Under the pieces are notes generated by a model. It saw only the letters and a list, made by a program, of their open reading frames with translations, made no database searches and was not told where the DNA came from. A stretch of DNA of 64,000 nt, from contig NZ_JAAEAH010000038.1 of assembly GCF_010998615.1 (NCBI RefSeq), forward strand, positions 21,474 through 85,473, in the 5' to 3' direction. The position numbers and the translations under genes are program-made. Positions 35,903 through 45,015 of this stretch are shown here, piece after piece. Origin of the DNA: Myxococcus sp. CA023 (GTDB taxonomy: Bacteria; Myxococcota; Myxococcia; Myxococcales; Myxococcaceae). How positions within the stretch are numbered: position 1 is the first letter of the stretch; every line of letters starts with the position of its first letter.

Positions 35903-36757
35903 ATGGCCTTCGGTAAATCCAAGAACCGCCGCCGTCAGGACGCCGCCCAGCAGAAAGAGGCGGTCCGGGGCGCGGTGCGTTCGCACGGGCCAGGGGTGCT
36001 CAAGGTGCTGGGGGTGACCCTGGGCACCGGACTGCTGGTGTGGGGTGGGGTGGCGCTGCGGGAGTGGGCGCTGACGTCGCCGCGCTTCGAACTGGAGGCG
36101 GTGTCCTTCTCCGGCCTCCAGCGCGCCTCCCGCGTGGAGTTGCTGCGGCTGGCGGCGCTGACGAAGGGCCAGAATCTGTGGACGCTGGATGTGGACGCGC
36201 TGGAGCGCGCCATGCACCAGCACCCCTGGCTGCGCACGGTGGAGGTGACGCGGCGTTTCCCCAACCGCGTGTCGGTGGAGGTGACGGAGCACGTGCCGGT
36301 GGCCATGGCGGTGCTGGGGGAGCTGTACGTCCTGGACGAGGAAGGCGATCCCTTCAAGCGGGTGACGCCCGGGGACGGACTGGATTTGCCCCTGGTGACA
36401 GGCCTGGACCGGGAAGGTTATGTAGCGGACCCGGCGGCGGCGCGGGAGCGCCTCCGTTCGGCGCTGACGGTGGCCAGCGCGTACGCGCGGCTGTCACCCG
36501 AGAAGGCCGAACAGTTGTCGGAGGTCCGCCTGGAGGCGCAGAGCCTGGCGCTGGTGACGGCGTCCGGGCAGGAAGTGCGCCTGGGTGAAGGAGATTCCGA
36601 GGTCAAGCTGCAGCGTCTTGCCCGTGTCCGGCGCGAACTGGGTGCGAGGGGGCTTGCAGCGGAGATCATTCACCTGGATAACCGTGCCCGGCCCGGCTGG
36701 GTGGCGGTGAAGATTTCGAGCCCCGCGTCCGAGAGGAGCGGGGCTTCGATGCGGTAA
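35903..36757 (+). CDS. ftsQ: FtsQ, divisome protein
   Basis: A 284-residue bitopic protein: a basic cytoplasmic start (KSKNRRRQD), one transmembrane helix (about 34-52, LGVTLGTGLLVWGGVAL), a POTRA domain (FELEAVSFSGLQRASRVELLRLA through LRTVEVTRRFPNRVSVEVTEH) and the FtsQ beta domain (VLDEEGDPFKR, LPLVTGLD). FtsQ links early and late division proteins. The ATG at 35903 is chosen because it directly precedes the basic stretch; no ribosome binding site is evident, and an in-frame GTG 45 nt upstream is possible. It begins a second dcw block together with ftsA. Confidence 0.92.
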   Translation: MAFGKSKNRRRQDAAQQKEAVRGAVRSHGPGVLKVLGVTLGTGLLVWGGVALREWALTSPRFELEAVSFSGLQRASRVELLRLAALTKGQNLWTLDVDALERAMHQHPWLRTVEVTRRFPNRVSVEVTEHVPVAMAVLGELYVLDEEGDPFKRVTPGDGLDLPLVTGLDREGYVADPAAARERLRSALTVASAYARLSPEKAEQLSEVRLEAQSLALVTASGQEVRLGEGDSEVKLQRLARVRRELGARGLAAEIIHLDNRARPGWVAVKISSPASERSGASMR

Positions 36758-36803
36758 GAGGACGCGCCCCTTTCACGAGAGTGGGGGGCCTGGGAGGGTT
36801 GTC

Positions 36804-38036
36804 ATGGCGAAGCAGAAGTCGGGGGAGATCATCGTCGGCCTCGACATCGGCACGACGAAGATCTGCGCCATCGTCGGAGAGCTGACCGACAGCGGCATCG
36901 ACATCATCGGCATCGGTACGCATCCGTCGAAGGGTCTGCGCAAGGGCGTGGTGGTGAACATCGAGGCGACCGTCTCTTCCATCCGCCGCGCGGTGGAAGA
37001 AGCGGAGCTCATGGCGGGGGCGGAGATTTCCCACGTCTACACGGGCATCGCCGGAGGCCACATCAAGGGCTTCAATTCCCAGGGCATCGTCGCCGTCAAG
37101 GACAAGGAGGTCCGCGAGGCGGACATCGCCCGGGTCATTGACGCGGCCAAGGCCGTGGCGATTCCGCTGGACCGGGAGGTCATCCACGTCCTCCCGCAGG
37201 AGTTCATCATCGACGACCAGGGCGGCATCAAGGAGCCCCTGGGCATGGCGGGCGTCCGGCTGGAGGCCAAGGTCCATATCGTCACTGGCGCGGTGTCCAG
37301 CGCGCAGAACATCGTCAAGTGCGCCAACCGCACCGGGCTCAATGTCTCCGACATCGTCCTCCAGCCGCTGGCCAGCGCGGAGGCGGTGCTGGGCGAGGAC
37401 GAGAAGGAGCTGGGCGTGTGCCTCGTCGACATCGGCGGCGGCACCACGGACATCGCCATCTTCTCCGGCGGCTCCATAGTCCACACGGCGGTGATTGCGC
37501 TGGGCGGCAACAACCTCACCAGCGATATCGCTATTGGCCTGCGCACCCCCGCGCACGAGGCCGAGCGCATCAAGCAGAAGTACGGTTGCGCGCTGTCGTC
37601 GCTCATCAACAAGGACGACACCATTGAAGTGCCCAGCGTCGGGGGCCGTCATCCCCGCGTGCTCGGGCGGCAGATTCTCTGTGAAATCCTGGAGCCGCGC
37701 GTGGAGGAGATCTTCCAGCTCGTGCACCGCGAAATCCAGAAGTGCGGCTACGAGGACCTGCTGGCCTCGGGCGTGGTGATTACGGGTGGCTCCACGCTGC
37801 TGGCCGGCATGCCGGAGCTGGCCGAGGAAGTCCTGGGCCTGCCCGTCCGCCGCGGCATGCCGCGTGGCATTGGCGGTCTGGTGGATGTGGTGAAGAGCCC
37901 CATGTACGCCACCGGCGTGGGTCTGGTCGTCTACGGTGCCCGCCACCTGGACCGGCGCATGTTCCGCATCCGCGAGGAGAACGTGTACAAGAAGGTGAAG
38001 GGCCGCATGCGCGAGTGGCTCGAGGAAATCTTCTGA
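36804..38036 (+). CDS. ftsA: FtsA, actin-like membrane tether for FtsZ
   Basis: A 410-residue actin-like ATPase. The phosphate-1 loop is VGLDIGTTKICAIVGE, the phosphate-2 region VCLVDIGGGTTDIAIF, and the adenosine motif GVVITGGSTLLAGM. The FtsA-specific 1C subdomain lies between. The end, YKKVKGRMREWLEEIF, is an amphipathic helix for membrane attachment. The ATG follows GGGAGGG, 46 nt after ftsQ. A strong terminator follows, so ftsZ, which is usually the next gene, is not in the same transcript; a 6.45-kb gene separates them. Confidence 0.97.
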   Translation: MAKQKSGEIIVGLDIGTTKICAIVGELTDSGIDIIGIGTHPSKGLRKGVVVNIEATVSSIRRAVEEAELMAGAEISHVYTGIAGGHIKGFNSQGIVAVKDKEVREADIARVIDAAKAVAIPLDREVIHVLPQEFIIDDQGGIKEPLGMAGVRLEAKVHIVTGAVSSAQNIVKCANRTGLNVSDIVLQPLASAEAVLGEDEKELGVCLVDIGGGTTDIAIFSGGSIVHTAVIALGGNNLTSDIAIGLRTPAHEAERIKQKYGCALSSLINKDDTIEVPSVGGRHPRVLGRQILCEILEPRVEEIFQLVHREIQKCGYEDLLASGVVITGGSTLLAGMPELAEEVLGLPVRRGMPRGIGGLVDVVKSPMYATGVGLVVYGARHLDRRMFRIREENVYKKVKGRMREWLEEIF

Positions 38037-38066
38037 CGCGCCGGGCCGAGCGCCCACCGCGTTGCC

Positions 38067-38098
38067 AAAGGGCTCTCCGAAAGGGGGGCCCTTTTTTG
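38067..38098 (+). terminator. Intrinsic terminator after ftsA
   Basis: A 12-bp stem (AAAGGGCTCTCC / GGGGGGCCCTTT, two G-T pairs) is closed by a GAAA tetraloop and followed by six T residues (38092-38097). This is one of the clearest intrinsic terminators in the window and ends the ftsQ-ftsA block. Confidence 0.9.
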
Positions 38099-38125
38099 TT
38101 GGCCGTGGGCCACACCCTGCGTCCC

Positions 38126-38161
38126 GGTTGACGCGTCAGCGTCTTGGTTTGACGCGTCAGC
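38126..38161. promoter_or_regulatory. Two TGACGCGTCA palindromes, 21 bp apart
   Basis: The perfect palindrome TGACGCGTCA occurs at 38129-38138 and again at 38150-38159, each within the larger direct repeat GGTT(T)GACGCGTCAGC. The 21-bp centre spacing equals two helical turns, so two dimers would sit on the same DNA face. It lies just after the ftsA terminator and about 210 nt before the large gene. It looks like an operator; the protein is unknown. Confidence 0.6.
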
Positions 38162-38369
38162 CGACCTGGTGGGTTGCCCTCCGAAGTGCCCGAGCCGGTC
38201 CAGTTTCCGGAATCTGGATCCGTGGTTCGGATGGGGCACGGGATACCCCGTGAGGCGGGCGCTGAAATCCTCGGAATCTCCAGGGTCGTAGATTGGACAG
38301 AGGCTGGCTCTCGGATTGCTATGTGCGGCATTTGCCGCTGGAGCCACACCCCCCAGCGACCCCAGGTTT

Positions 38370-41300
38370 ATGAATCGAAAGACCTTTTACGTCCCCCTGT
38401 TTAGTCGGGCCTTCCGAGGACGCCTCGGCTTGGCCATCGCACCCCTGGTGCTGCTGTGCGCGGCCCTGCTGGGTCCTGTGGCGAAGGCCGCGGCGGACAG
38501 CTTTGGCCTGGGGAACGGGAGCAGCGGCGCGCTGACCGTCGGTGTCGCCGGCACTGTCATCAACAGCTACACGCGGGTGACGGCCGCGGTGCCCGCGGGG
38601 CAGAGCTTCGTGACGGTGGCCTCGACCACGGGCTTCGCGGCGGGGAACCTGGTGATGGTGCACCAGGCCACGGGGCTCACGGCGCCCGCGTCTGGCAGTC
38701 AGACGCCCATCAACCTGACGGGGGGCCCGGTGGGCCGCTGGGAGTTCGCGCGGATTCAGAGCCTCACGGCGACGCGGCTCAACTTCTCGCAGCCGCTCAC
38801 GGTGGCCTTCGCGGCCGTCGGGACGCAGGCGATTCGGGTGCCCGAGTACACCAGCGTGACGGTGAACGCCGCGGCCAGCCTCGTGGCGCAGCCCTGGAAT
38901 GGGACGACGGGCGGTGTGCTGGCCTTCCTGTCACAGGGGCCGGTGAGCAACGTGGGCGCCATCCACGCGGATGGCCAGGGGTTCCGCGGAGGCTTCGCCT
39001 GGAACGGTGACGGAGACGGCTGCACGGCCATGGACCAGGCCTTTCCGGGTGGGACGGAGAAGGGGGAAGGCCTGGTGCCCGGCCGTTTCGGTGCTGGGAA
39101 CTACCCGCCCGCCTCGGGGACGACGGGCCGGGGCAACATCGCGAACGCCGGTGGTGGCGGCGTCTGCCACAACTCGGGTGGCGGTGGCGGCAGCAACGCG
39201 GGTGCGGGCGGCATCGGCGGACGGACGTGGGTGGGTGAAGAGGCTCCCGCGGCCCGCGAGGTGGGCGGTCTCGGTGGCGTCTCGCTGACCTTCGATGCGG
39301 TGTCCTATGCGGTGTTCGGCGGCGGTGGTGGCGCGGGCCACGGCAACGACGACGCGGCGGGCGGGGGCAGCGCGGGTGGAGGTGTCGTGTTCTTCCGCGC
39401 GGCCTCGCTCTCGGGGGCCGGTCGCGTGTCGGCGAACGGGTTGGCGGGAGTCAACGCCCAGGGGACTGGCAATGACGCCGCGGGCGGCGCTGGCGCTGGC
39501 GGTACTGTGTACCTGCGCGTCACCGGAGGCTTGGCCTGTTCGGCCAATACGGTGACGGCCCGTGGTGGCGCTGGTGGCAGCACCACGTACGACCAGCACG
39601 GAACGGGTGGCGGTGGCGGTGGTGGTCGTGTGCTGATTCAGGGCGCGACGGTCGGATGCACGCCGGTCGTCACGGGCGGCGCCGCGGGCACGCAGCCGAC
39701 GGCCAGCGCTCCGGACGGGCTCACGTATGGTGCCGCCCCTGGCAACCCCGGTGTCGTCGCCATCCTGCCGGGTGCCTTCCCGGCGAGCGTGGCGGCCCCC
39801 GTGGTGACGACACCGGCCAACGGCTCTACCACTGGCGTTCGCCCGGTCATCACCGGCACGGCCCCCGCGAACTCCACGGTGGTCATCTTCGTGGATGGCG
39901 TCGAAGTGGGCCGCGCGACGGCGGACGCCTTGGGGAACTTCAGCTTCACGCCGACCGCGGATCTGTCCGTCGGCGCGCACACGGTGAATGCCTACGCCCA
40001 GCTCCAGGGCGTGTCGTCCGTGCTGAGCAACACCAATAGCTTCACCGTGGTCTCCGACACCACGCCTCCGGATACCACCATCGTGAGTGGACCGCCGGCG
40101 GTGACGGATTCCGCCAGCGCGACATTTGACTTCAGCTCCAACGAGAGCCCGGTGACGTACGAGTGCTCGCTGAATGGCGGCCCATTCGTAGCCTGCACGG
40201 ACCCGCAGACGTTCACGGGGCTGAGCGAGGGCGACCAGACGCTGGCGGTACGCGCGCGGGATGCGGCGGGCAACGTGGACCCGACGCCCGCGACGTACGC
40301 GTGGACGGTGGACACGATCGCGCCGGACACGACGATTGTCAGCGGCCCTTCGGGGACGACGACGTCCAACAGCGCGACGTTCGACTTCAGCTCGAATGAG
40401 AGCCCGGTGACGTACGAGTGCTCGCTGGACGGCGGCCCGTTCGTGGCCTGCACGGACCCGCAGACGTTCACGGGCCTGGCGGATGGTGCGCACACCCTGG
40501 CGGTGCGCGCGGTGGACGCGGCGGGCAATGTGGACTCGACGCCCGCCACCCGGACGTGGACGGTGGATGCCACCGCGCCGGACACCACCATCGTGAGCGG
40601 CCCGGCGACGGTGACGAACGCCACCATCGCGACGTTCGACTTCAGCTCCAACGAGAGCCCGGTGACGTACGAGTGCTCGCTGAATGGCGCGCCCTTCACG
40701 GCCTGCACGGACCCGCAGATGTTCACGGGGCTGAGCGAGGGCGACCAGACGCTGGCGGTGCGCGCGGTGGATGCGGCGGGCAACGTGGACCCGACACCCG
40801 CGACGTATGCGTGGACGGTGGACACGACGGCGCCGGACACGACGATTGTCAGCGGCCCTTCGGGGACGACGACGTCCAGCAGCGCGACGTTCGACTTCAG
40901 CTCGAATGAGAGCCCGGTGACGTACCAGTGCTCGTTGGACGGCGCGCCGTTCGTGGCCTGCACGGACCCGCAGACGTTCACGGGCCTGGCGGACGGTGCG
41001 CACACCCTGGCGGTGCGCGCGGTGGACGCGGCGGGCAATGTGGACCCGACGCCCGCCACCCGGACGTGGACGGTGGATGCCACCGCGCCGGATACCACCA
41101 TCGTGAGTGGCCCGCCGGCGGTGACGAACGCCACCAGCGCGACGTTCGACTTCAGCTCCAACGAGAGCCCGGTGACGTACCAGTGCTCGCTGAATGGCGC
41201 GCCCTTCACGGCCTGCACGGACCCGCAGATGTTCACGGGCTTGAGCGAGGGCGACCAGACGCTGGCGGTGCGCGCGGTGGATGCGGCGGGCAACGTGGAC

Positions 41301-44300
41301 CCGACGCCCGCGACGTACGCGTGGACGGTGGATACGACGTCGCCGGTGGTGGTCATCACCACGCCCGCGGACGGCGCGGTGCTCGATGTGCCGGTGGTGA
41401 CGTACTCCGGTACGACGGAGCCGGGCAGCACGGTGACGGTGGTGGTGGATGGCGTCACGGTGGGTACGGTGGTGGCCGACCCGTCCGGCAACTGGTCGCT
41501 CCCCGTGGGCGACACGCTGTCGGAGGGCCCCCACACGGTGTCCGTCACGGCGGAGGACGAGGCGGGCAACACCAGCACGACGGTGACGCACACGTTCATC
41601 GTGGACACGGAGCCGCCGGACACCCTCATCATCTCGGGCCCGCCGCTGGCAGACGCGCCCGGCACCGCGACGTTCGACTTCGATTCGGACGAGTCCCCGG
41701 TGACGTACGAGTGCAGCCTGGACGGCGCGGCGTACGTGCCGTGCTCGGACCCGGTCACCTTCACGGGCCTGGCGGAAGGCAGCCACACGCTGAGCGTCCG
41801 CGCGATCGACGCAGCGGGCAACGTGGACGACACGCCGGCCACCTACACCTGGTCGGTCGCGGTCGACACGGATGGCGACGGCCTGACGGACGCCGAGGAG
41901 GTTGTGCTGGGCACCGACCCGACCAACCCCGACACGGACGGCGACGGACTGCCGGACGGCATCGAGGTGAATACCGCGGGGACGGATCCGCTCGACGACG
42001 ACTCGGATGATGACGGCATCCTGGATGGCAACGAGGACGCCAACCACAACGGCATCGTCGATGATGGCGAGACGGACCCGAACAACTGGGATACCGATGG
42101 CGACCTGCTGTCGGACGGTCTGGAGCTGGGCCTCGCCGAGCCCCAGGGCGCCGACACGGACATGACGCGCTTCGTGGCGGACTCCGACCCGACCACGACG
42201 ACGGACCCGCTCAACCCCGACACGGACGGCGGCAGCGTGCGTGACGGCATCGAGGACGCCGACCGCAACGGCCGGGTGGACCCGGGCGAGACGGATCCGC
42301 TCAACCCCGCGGACGACGTCGACTCCGACGGCGACGGCATCGACGACGCGACCGAAATCGCGTGGGGCCTGGACCCCAACGACGCGGACAGCGACGACGA
42401 CGGCGTGCCGGACGGCATTGACGGCATCACCGACACGGATGGTGACGGCCTCATCGACGCGTTGGATCCGGACAGCGACAACGACGGCATCCTGGATGGC
42501 ACGGAGATGGGCGTGACGCTGGAGAGCGCTCCGGCGGACACGGACCGCACCTCGCCCAACTTCCGTCCGGACGCGGACCCGACCACCACCACCGACCCGA
42601 AGAACCCGGACTCGGACGGTGACGGCCTGATGGACGGCGAGGAAGACGCCAACCATGACGGCCGCGTCGACACCACGGAGACGGACCCGAACAACCCGGA
42701 CACGGACGCTGACGGCCTGACGGACGGCGTGGAGGTGCGTGGCTCCAACCCCACCAACCCGCTGAACCCGGACACGGACGGCGACGGCCTGCTGGACGGC
42801 GCGGAGGACGCCAACCGCAACGGCTCCTTCGACAACGGCGAGACGGACCCGAACAACGCCGACACGGACGGCGGCGGCGTGAACGACGGCGAGGAAGTCT
42901 CCGGTGGGACCAACCCGCTGGACGGCAACGACGACTTCGTCATCTCTGGCCGTGGGTGCAGCACGAGCGGGGCGGGCACCTTCGCTCCGCTGGCGCTGCT
43001 GCTGCTCGGGCTGCCCCTGCTGGGCCGCTTCCGCCGCTCGGCGGGGCGGGCCGGTGGGGCCCCTGTGGCCGCCGCCGCCGTGCTGGCGCTGGCGGTCCTG
43101 ATGGTGTCGCGGCCGGCCGTGGCGCAGGTGCCCACGCTGTCCGCGTCCCAGTCCATCGACGTGCAGCAGTACAAGCCGGGGCCGAGCTCGAAGGACATCC
43201 TGGGCGTCCAGAGCGCCCAGGTGCATTCCCATCTGGGTTGGAACGTGGGCGTGTCCGTCAACTACGCGGACAAGCCGCTCAACTTCATGGACCCGCGCTC
43301 GGGCCGGTTCATCACCGCGCTGGTGCGCAGCCAGGTGGGTGTGGACCTGATGGGCTCGGTGGGCCTCTTCGACCGCTTCGAGCTCGGCGTGCTGCTGCCG
43401 GTGACGCTCCAGCGTTCGCAGGCGGCGCCCATGGTGGACCCGTCCTTCGCCCAGGGCGTGGGCTCGGGTGGCATCGGTGACCTGCGCCTGGTGCCCAAGG
43501 CCCGCCTCCTGGAGGAGGGCTCCTTCGGCCTGGCCCTGACGGTGCCGGTGGTGCTGCCCACGGGCGGCGGCTCCGACTTCCTCGGGGGCTCGGGCGTGGG
43601 CGTGCAGCCGCGCCTGGTGGCCGAATACGGCGAGCGGTTTCGCGTGGCCGCCAACGTGGGCATGGACTTCCGGGAGAAGCAGCAGCTGCGCAACCTGAAC
43701 CTGGGCAACGCGGTGTCCTACGGCGTGGGTGCCGAGCTGCCCTTCACGGTGCGCGAGGTGCCGCTGGCGCTCGCGGCCACGCTGGTGGGCGCGGTGAACC
43801 TGGAGCAGCAGGACACCGAGGAGCGCCCGCTGGAGCTGTTGGCGGCGCTGAAGTACCGCGCGCTGGGCGGATTCTCCGCGCACGTGGGCGGCGGGCCGGG
43901 GCTCACCCGCGGCTACGGCACGCCGGGCTTCCGGCTGCTCGCGGGCTTCAGCTACAGCCCGGAGCCGTCCCGTGAGCCCACGCAGGCCGCGCCGGTGGAC
44001 ACGGACGGCGACGGCATCCTGGATATCGACGACGCCTGCCCGACGGAGCCCGAGGACAAGGATGGCTTCCAGGATGAGGACGGCTGCCCCGACCCCGACA
44101 ACGACGCGGACGGCATCCCCGACACGGCGGACACGTGCCCGAACGAGCCGGAGACGGTCAACGGCTTCGAGGACACGGATGGCTGCCCGGATGTGGCGCC
44201 GCCTCCGCCGCCGGTGGACACGGATGGCGACGGCATCATGGACCCGGATGATCGCTGCCCCAACGACCCGGAGGACAAGGACGGCTTCCAGGACGAGGAC

Positions 44301-44819
44301 GGGTGCCCGGACCCGGACAACGATAGGGACGGCATCCCGGACACCGAGGACAAGTGCCCGAACGAGCCGGAGACCATCAACGGCTTCCAGGACGAGGACG
44401 GCTGCCCCGACAAGGGCAAGGTGAAGGTGCTCGTGGATGGCGAGCGCATCGTCATCCTGGAGAAGGTCTACTTCGCGACCGGAAAGGACGTCATCCTGGC
44501 CCGCTCGTTCCCGCTGCTGAAGCAGGTGGCCGCGGTGCTGCGCGCCAACCCGCAGGTGGAGCTGGTCCGCATCGAGGGCCACACGGACGACCAGGGCAAC
44601 GACGCGAAGAACCTGGACCTGTCCCAGCGCCGCGCGAACAACGTGCGCGCCTTCCTGGTGAAGGAGGGCATCGCCGAGGGCCGCATGGAGGCGGTGGGCT
44701 ACGGCGAGACGAAGCCGGTGGACACCAACAAGACGGCGAAGGGCCGCGAGAACAACCGCCGCGTGGGGTTCACCATCCTCCGCGTGGGGAAGGTGGAAGT
44801 GGAACGCGAGGCGCGCTGA
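38370..44819 (+). CDS. Giant exported repeat protein fused to OmpA-family porin
   Basis: A 2149-residue single frame. In order: signal peptide (1-44); Gly-rich, beta-helix-like region (to about 460); a Big-type Ig domain; five 85-residue Ig-like repeats (568-992), then two diverged ones; calcium-binding thrombospondin type-3 (DxDxDG) repeats (about 1166-1520); a MYXO-CTERM-like signal (Gly1529-Cys1530-Ser, hydrophobic helix, RFRR); a second hydrophobic stretch ending AVA-Gln1586; a beta-barrel-like region; TSP3 repeats (1877-2014); and a C-terminal OmpA peptidoglycan-binding domain (about 2015-2135, IEGHTDDQGN). Processing at Cys1530 and after Ala1585 would release two proteins. The ATG at 38370 is chosen because the leader starts there. 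It lies between ftsA and ftsZ with its own terminator. Confidence 0.88.
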   Translation: MNRKTFYVPLFSRAFRGRLGLAIAPLVLLCAALLGPVAKAAADSFGLGNGSSGALTVGVAGTVINSYTRVTAAVPAGQSFVTVASTTGFAAGNLVMVHQATGLTAPASGSQTPINLTGGPVGRWEFARIQSLTATRLNFSQPLTVAFAAVGTQAIRVPEYTSVTVNAAASLVAQPWNGTTGGVLAFLSQGPVSNVGAIHADGQGFRGGFAWNGDGDGCTAMDQAFPGGTEKGEGLVPGRFGAGNYPPASGTTGRGNIANAGGGGVCHNSGGGGGSNAGAGGIGGRTWVGEEAPAAREVGGLGGVSLTFDAVSYAVFGGGGGAGHGNDDAAGGGSAGGGVVFFRAASLSGAGRVSANGLAGVNAQGTGNDAAGGAGAGGTVYLRVTGGLACSANTVTARGGAGGSTTYDQHGTGGGGGGGRVLIQGATVGCTPVVTGGAAGTQPTASAPDGLTYGAAPGNPGVVAILPGAFPASVAAPVVTTPANGSTTGVRPVITGTAPANSTVVIFVDGVEVGRATADALGNFSFTPTADLSVGAHTVNAYAQLQGVSSVLSNTNSFTVVSDTTPPDTTIVSGPPAVTDSASATFDFSSNESPVTYECSLNGGPFVACTDPQTFTGLSEGDQTLAVRARDAAGNVDPTPATYAWTVDTIAPDTTIVSGPSGTTTSNSATFDFSSNESPVTYECSLDGGPFVACTDPQTFTGLADGAHTLAVRAVDAAGNVDSTPATRTWTVDATAPDTTIVSGPATVTNATIATFDFSSNESPVTYECSLNGAPFTACTDPQMFTGLSEGDQTLAVRAVDAAGNVDPTPATYAWTVDTTAPDTTIVSGPSGTTTSSSATFDFSSNESPVTYQCSLDGAPFVACTDPQTFTGLADGAHTLAVRAVDAAGNVDPTPATRTWTVDATAPDTTIVSGPPAVTNATSATFDFSSNESPVTYQCSLNGAPFTACTDPQMFTGLSEGDQTLAVRAVDAAGNVDPTPATYAWTVDTTSPVVVITTPADGAVLDVPVVTYSGTTEPGSTVTVVVDGVTVGTVVADPSGNWSLPVGDTLSEGPHTVSVTAEDEAGNTSTTVTHTFIVDTEPPDTLIISGPPLADAPGTATFDFDSDESPVTYECSLDGAAYVPCSDPVTFTGLAEGSHTLSVRAIDAAGNVDDTPATYTWSVAVDTDGDGLTDAEEVVLGTDPTNPDTDGDGLPDGIEVNTAGTDPLDDDSDDDGILDGNEDANHNGIVDDGETDPNNWDTDGDLLSDGLELGLAEPQGADTDMTRFVADSDPTTTTDPLNPDTDGGSVRDGIEDADRNGRVDPGETDPLNPADDVDSDGDGIDDATEIAWGLDPNDADSDDDGVPDGIDGITDTDGDGLIDALDPDSDNDGILDGTEMGVTLESAPADTDRTSPNFRPDADPTTTTDPKNPDSDGDGLMDGEEDANHDGRVDTTETDPNNPDTDADGLTDGVEVRGSNPTNPLNPDTDGDGLLDGAEDANRNGSFDNGETDPNNADTDGGGVNDGEEVSGGTNPLDGNDDFVISGRGCSTSGAGTFAPLALLLLGLPLLGRFRRSAGRAGGAPVAAAAVLALAVLMVSRPAVAQVPTLSASQSIDVQQYKPGPSSKDILGVQSAQVHSHLGWNVGVSVNYADKPLNFMDPRSGRFITALVRSQVGVDLMGSVGLFDRFELGVLLPVTLQRSQAAPMVDPSFAQGVGSGGIGDLRLVPKARLLEEGSFGLALTVPVVLPTGGGSDFLGGSGVGVQPRLVAEYGERFRVAANVGMDFREKQQLRNLNLGNAVSYGVGAELPFTVREVPLALAATLVGAVNLEQQDTEERPLELLAALKYRALGGFSAHVGGGPGLTRGYGTPGFRLLAGFSYSPEPSREPTQAAPVDTDGDGILDIDDACPTEPEDKDGFQDEDGCPDPDNDADGIPDTADTCPNEPETVNGFEDTDGCPDVAPPPPPVDTDGDGIMDPDDRCPNDPEDKDGFQDEDGCPDPDNDRDGIPDTEDKCPNEPETINGFQDEDGCPDKGKVKVLVDGERIVILEKVYFATGKDVILARSFPLLKQVAAVLRANPQVELVRIEGHTDDQGNDAKNLDLSQRRANNVRAFLVKEGIAEGRMEAVGYGETKPVDTNKTAKGRENNRRVGFTILRVGKVEVEREAR
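40071..41345 (+). repeat. Five tandem 255-bp repeats
   Basis: Units begin at 40071, 40326, 40581, 40836 and 41091, exactly 255 bp (85 codons) apart. Each encodes one Ig-like domain starting PDTTIVSGP and containing ATFDFSSNESPVTY. Units 1, 3 and 5 are alike, and 2 and 4 are alike, so the array is best seen as a duplicated 510-bp A-B pair. The near identity at DNA level implies recent duplication or gene conversion and a potential for copy-number change. Confidence 0.93.
42948..43127 (+). other. Internal MYXO-CTERM signal and second leader
   Basis: Within the giant gene, the Gly-Cys codons (Cys TGC at 42957-42959) begin a MYXO-CTERM-like segment: Ser/Gly spacer, helix APLALLLLGLPLLG and basic RFRRSAGR. 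Normally such a signal is the last 30 residues of a protein. Here the frame continues into VAAAAVLALAVLMVSRPAVAQ, a second export leader with a signal-peptidase I site before Gln (43125-43127). An in-frame GTG at 43065 has GGTGGGG 5 nt ahead and could be an internal start. Confidence 0.75.
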
Positions 44820-44867
44820 CCCACTGGCTCTGAATCCCCGGTGAAACACACCGGGTGATTTCAGCGA

Positions 44868-44909
44868 GGGTGGCTCCGAAAGAGATTTCGGGGCCACCCG
44901 TCGTTTTTT
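44868..44909 (+). terminator. Intrinsic terminator after the giant gene
   Basis: A 14-bp stem (GGGTGGCTCCGAAA / TTTCGGGGCCACCC, one G-T pair) with a GAGA loop is followed by GTCG and six T residues (44904-44909). A second, weaker hairpin without T-run (CCCGGTG / CACCGGG) lies at 44837-44855. Together they insulate ftsZ from upstream transcription. Confidence 0.9.
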
Positions 44910-45015
44910 GAGGCATACTGCGCCCCACCCGCCAAGCAGTGCCGTGTATCGCGAGTCAAGGGGCGAAGTTCACCCACCGCGCCGCACGCCCGTACGTCCT
45001 TGCGTTTGCGTAAGT

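Noticed and set aside
40071..41345. CRISPR-like regular repeats
   Set aside because: The 255-bp units are contiguous coding repeats for Ig-like domains with no unique spacers.
38931..44897. A nearly 6-kb open frame antisense to the giant gene
   Set aside because: GC-rich codon bias keeps the opposite frames free of stops; the antisense protein is Arg/His/Val-rich with no domain, while the plus strand shows clear repeats, leaders and an OmpA domain.
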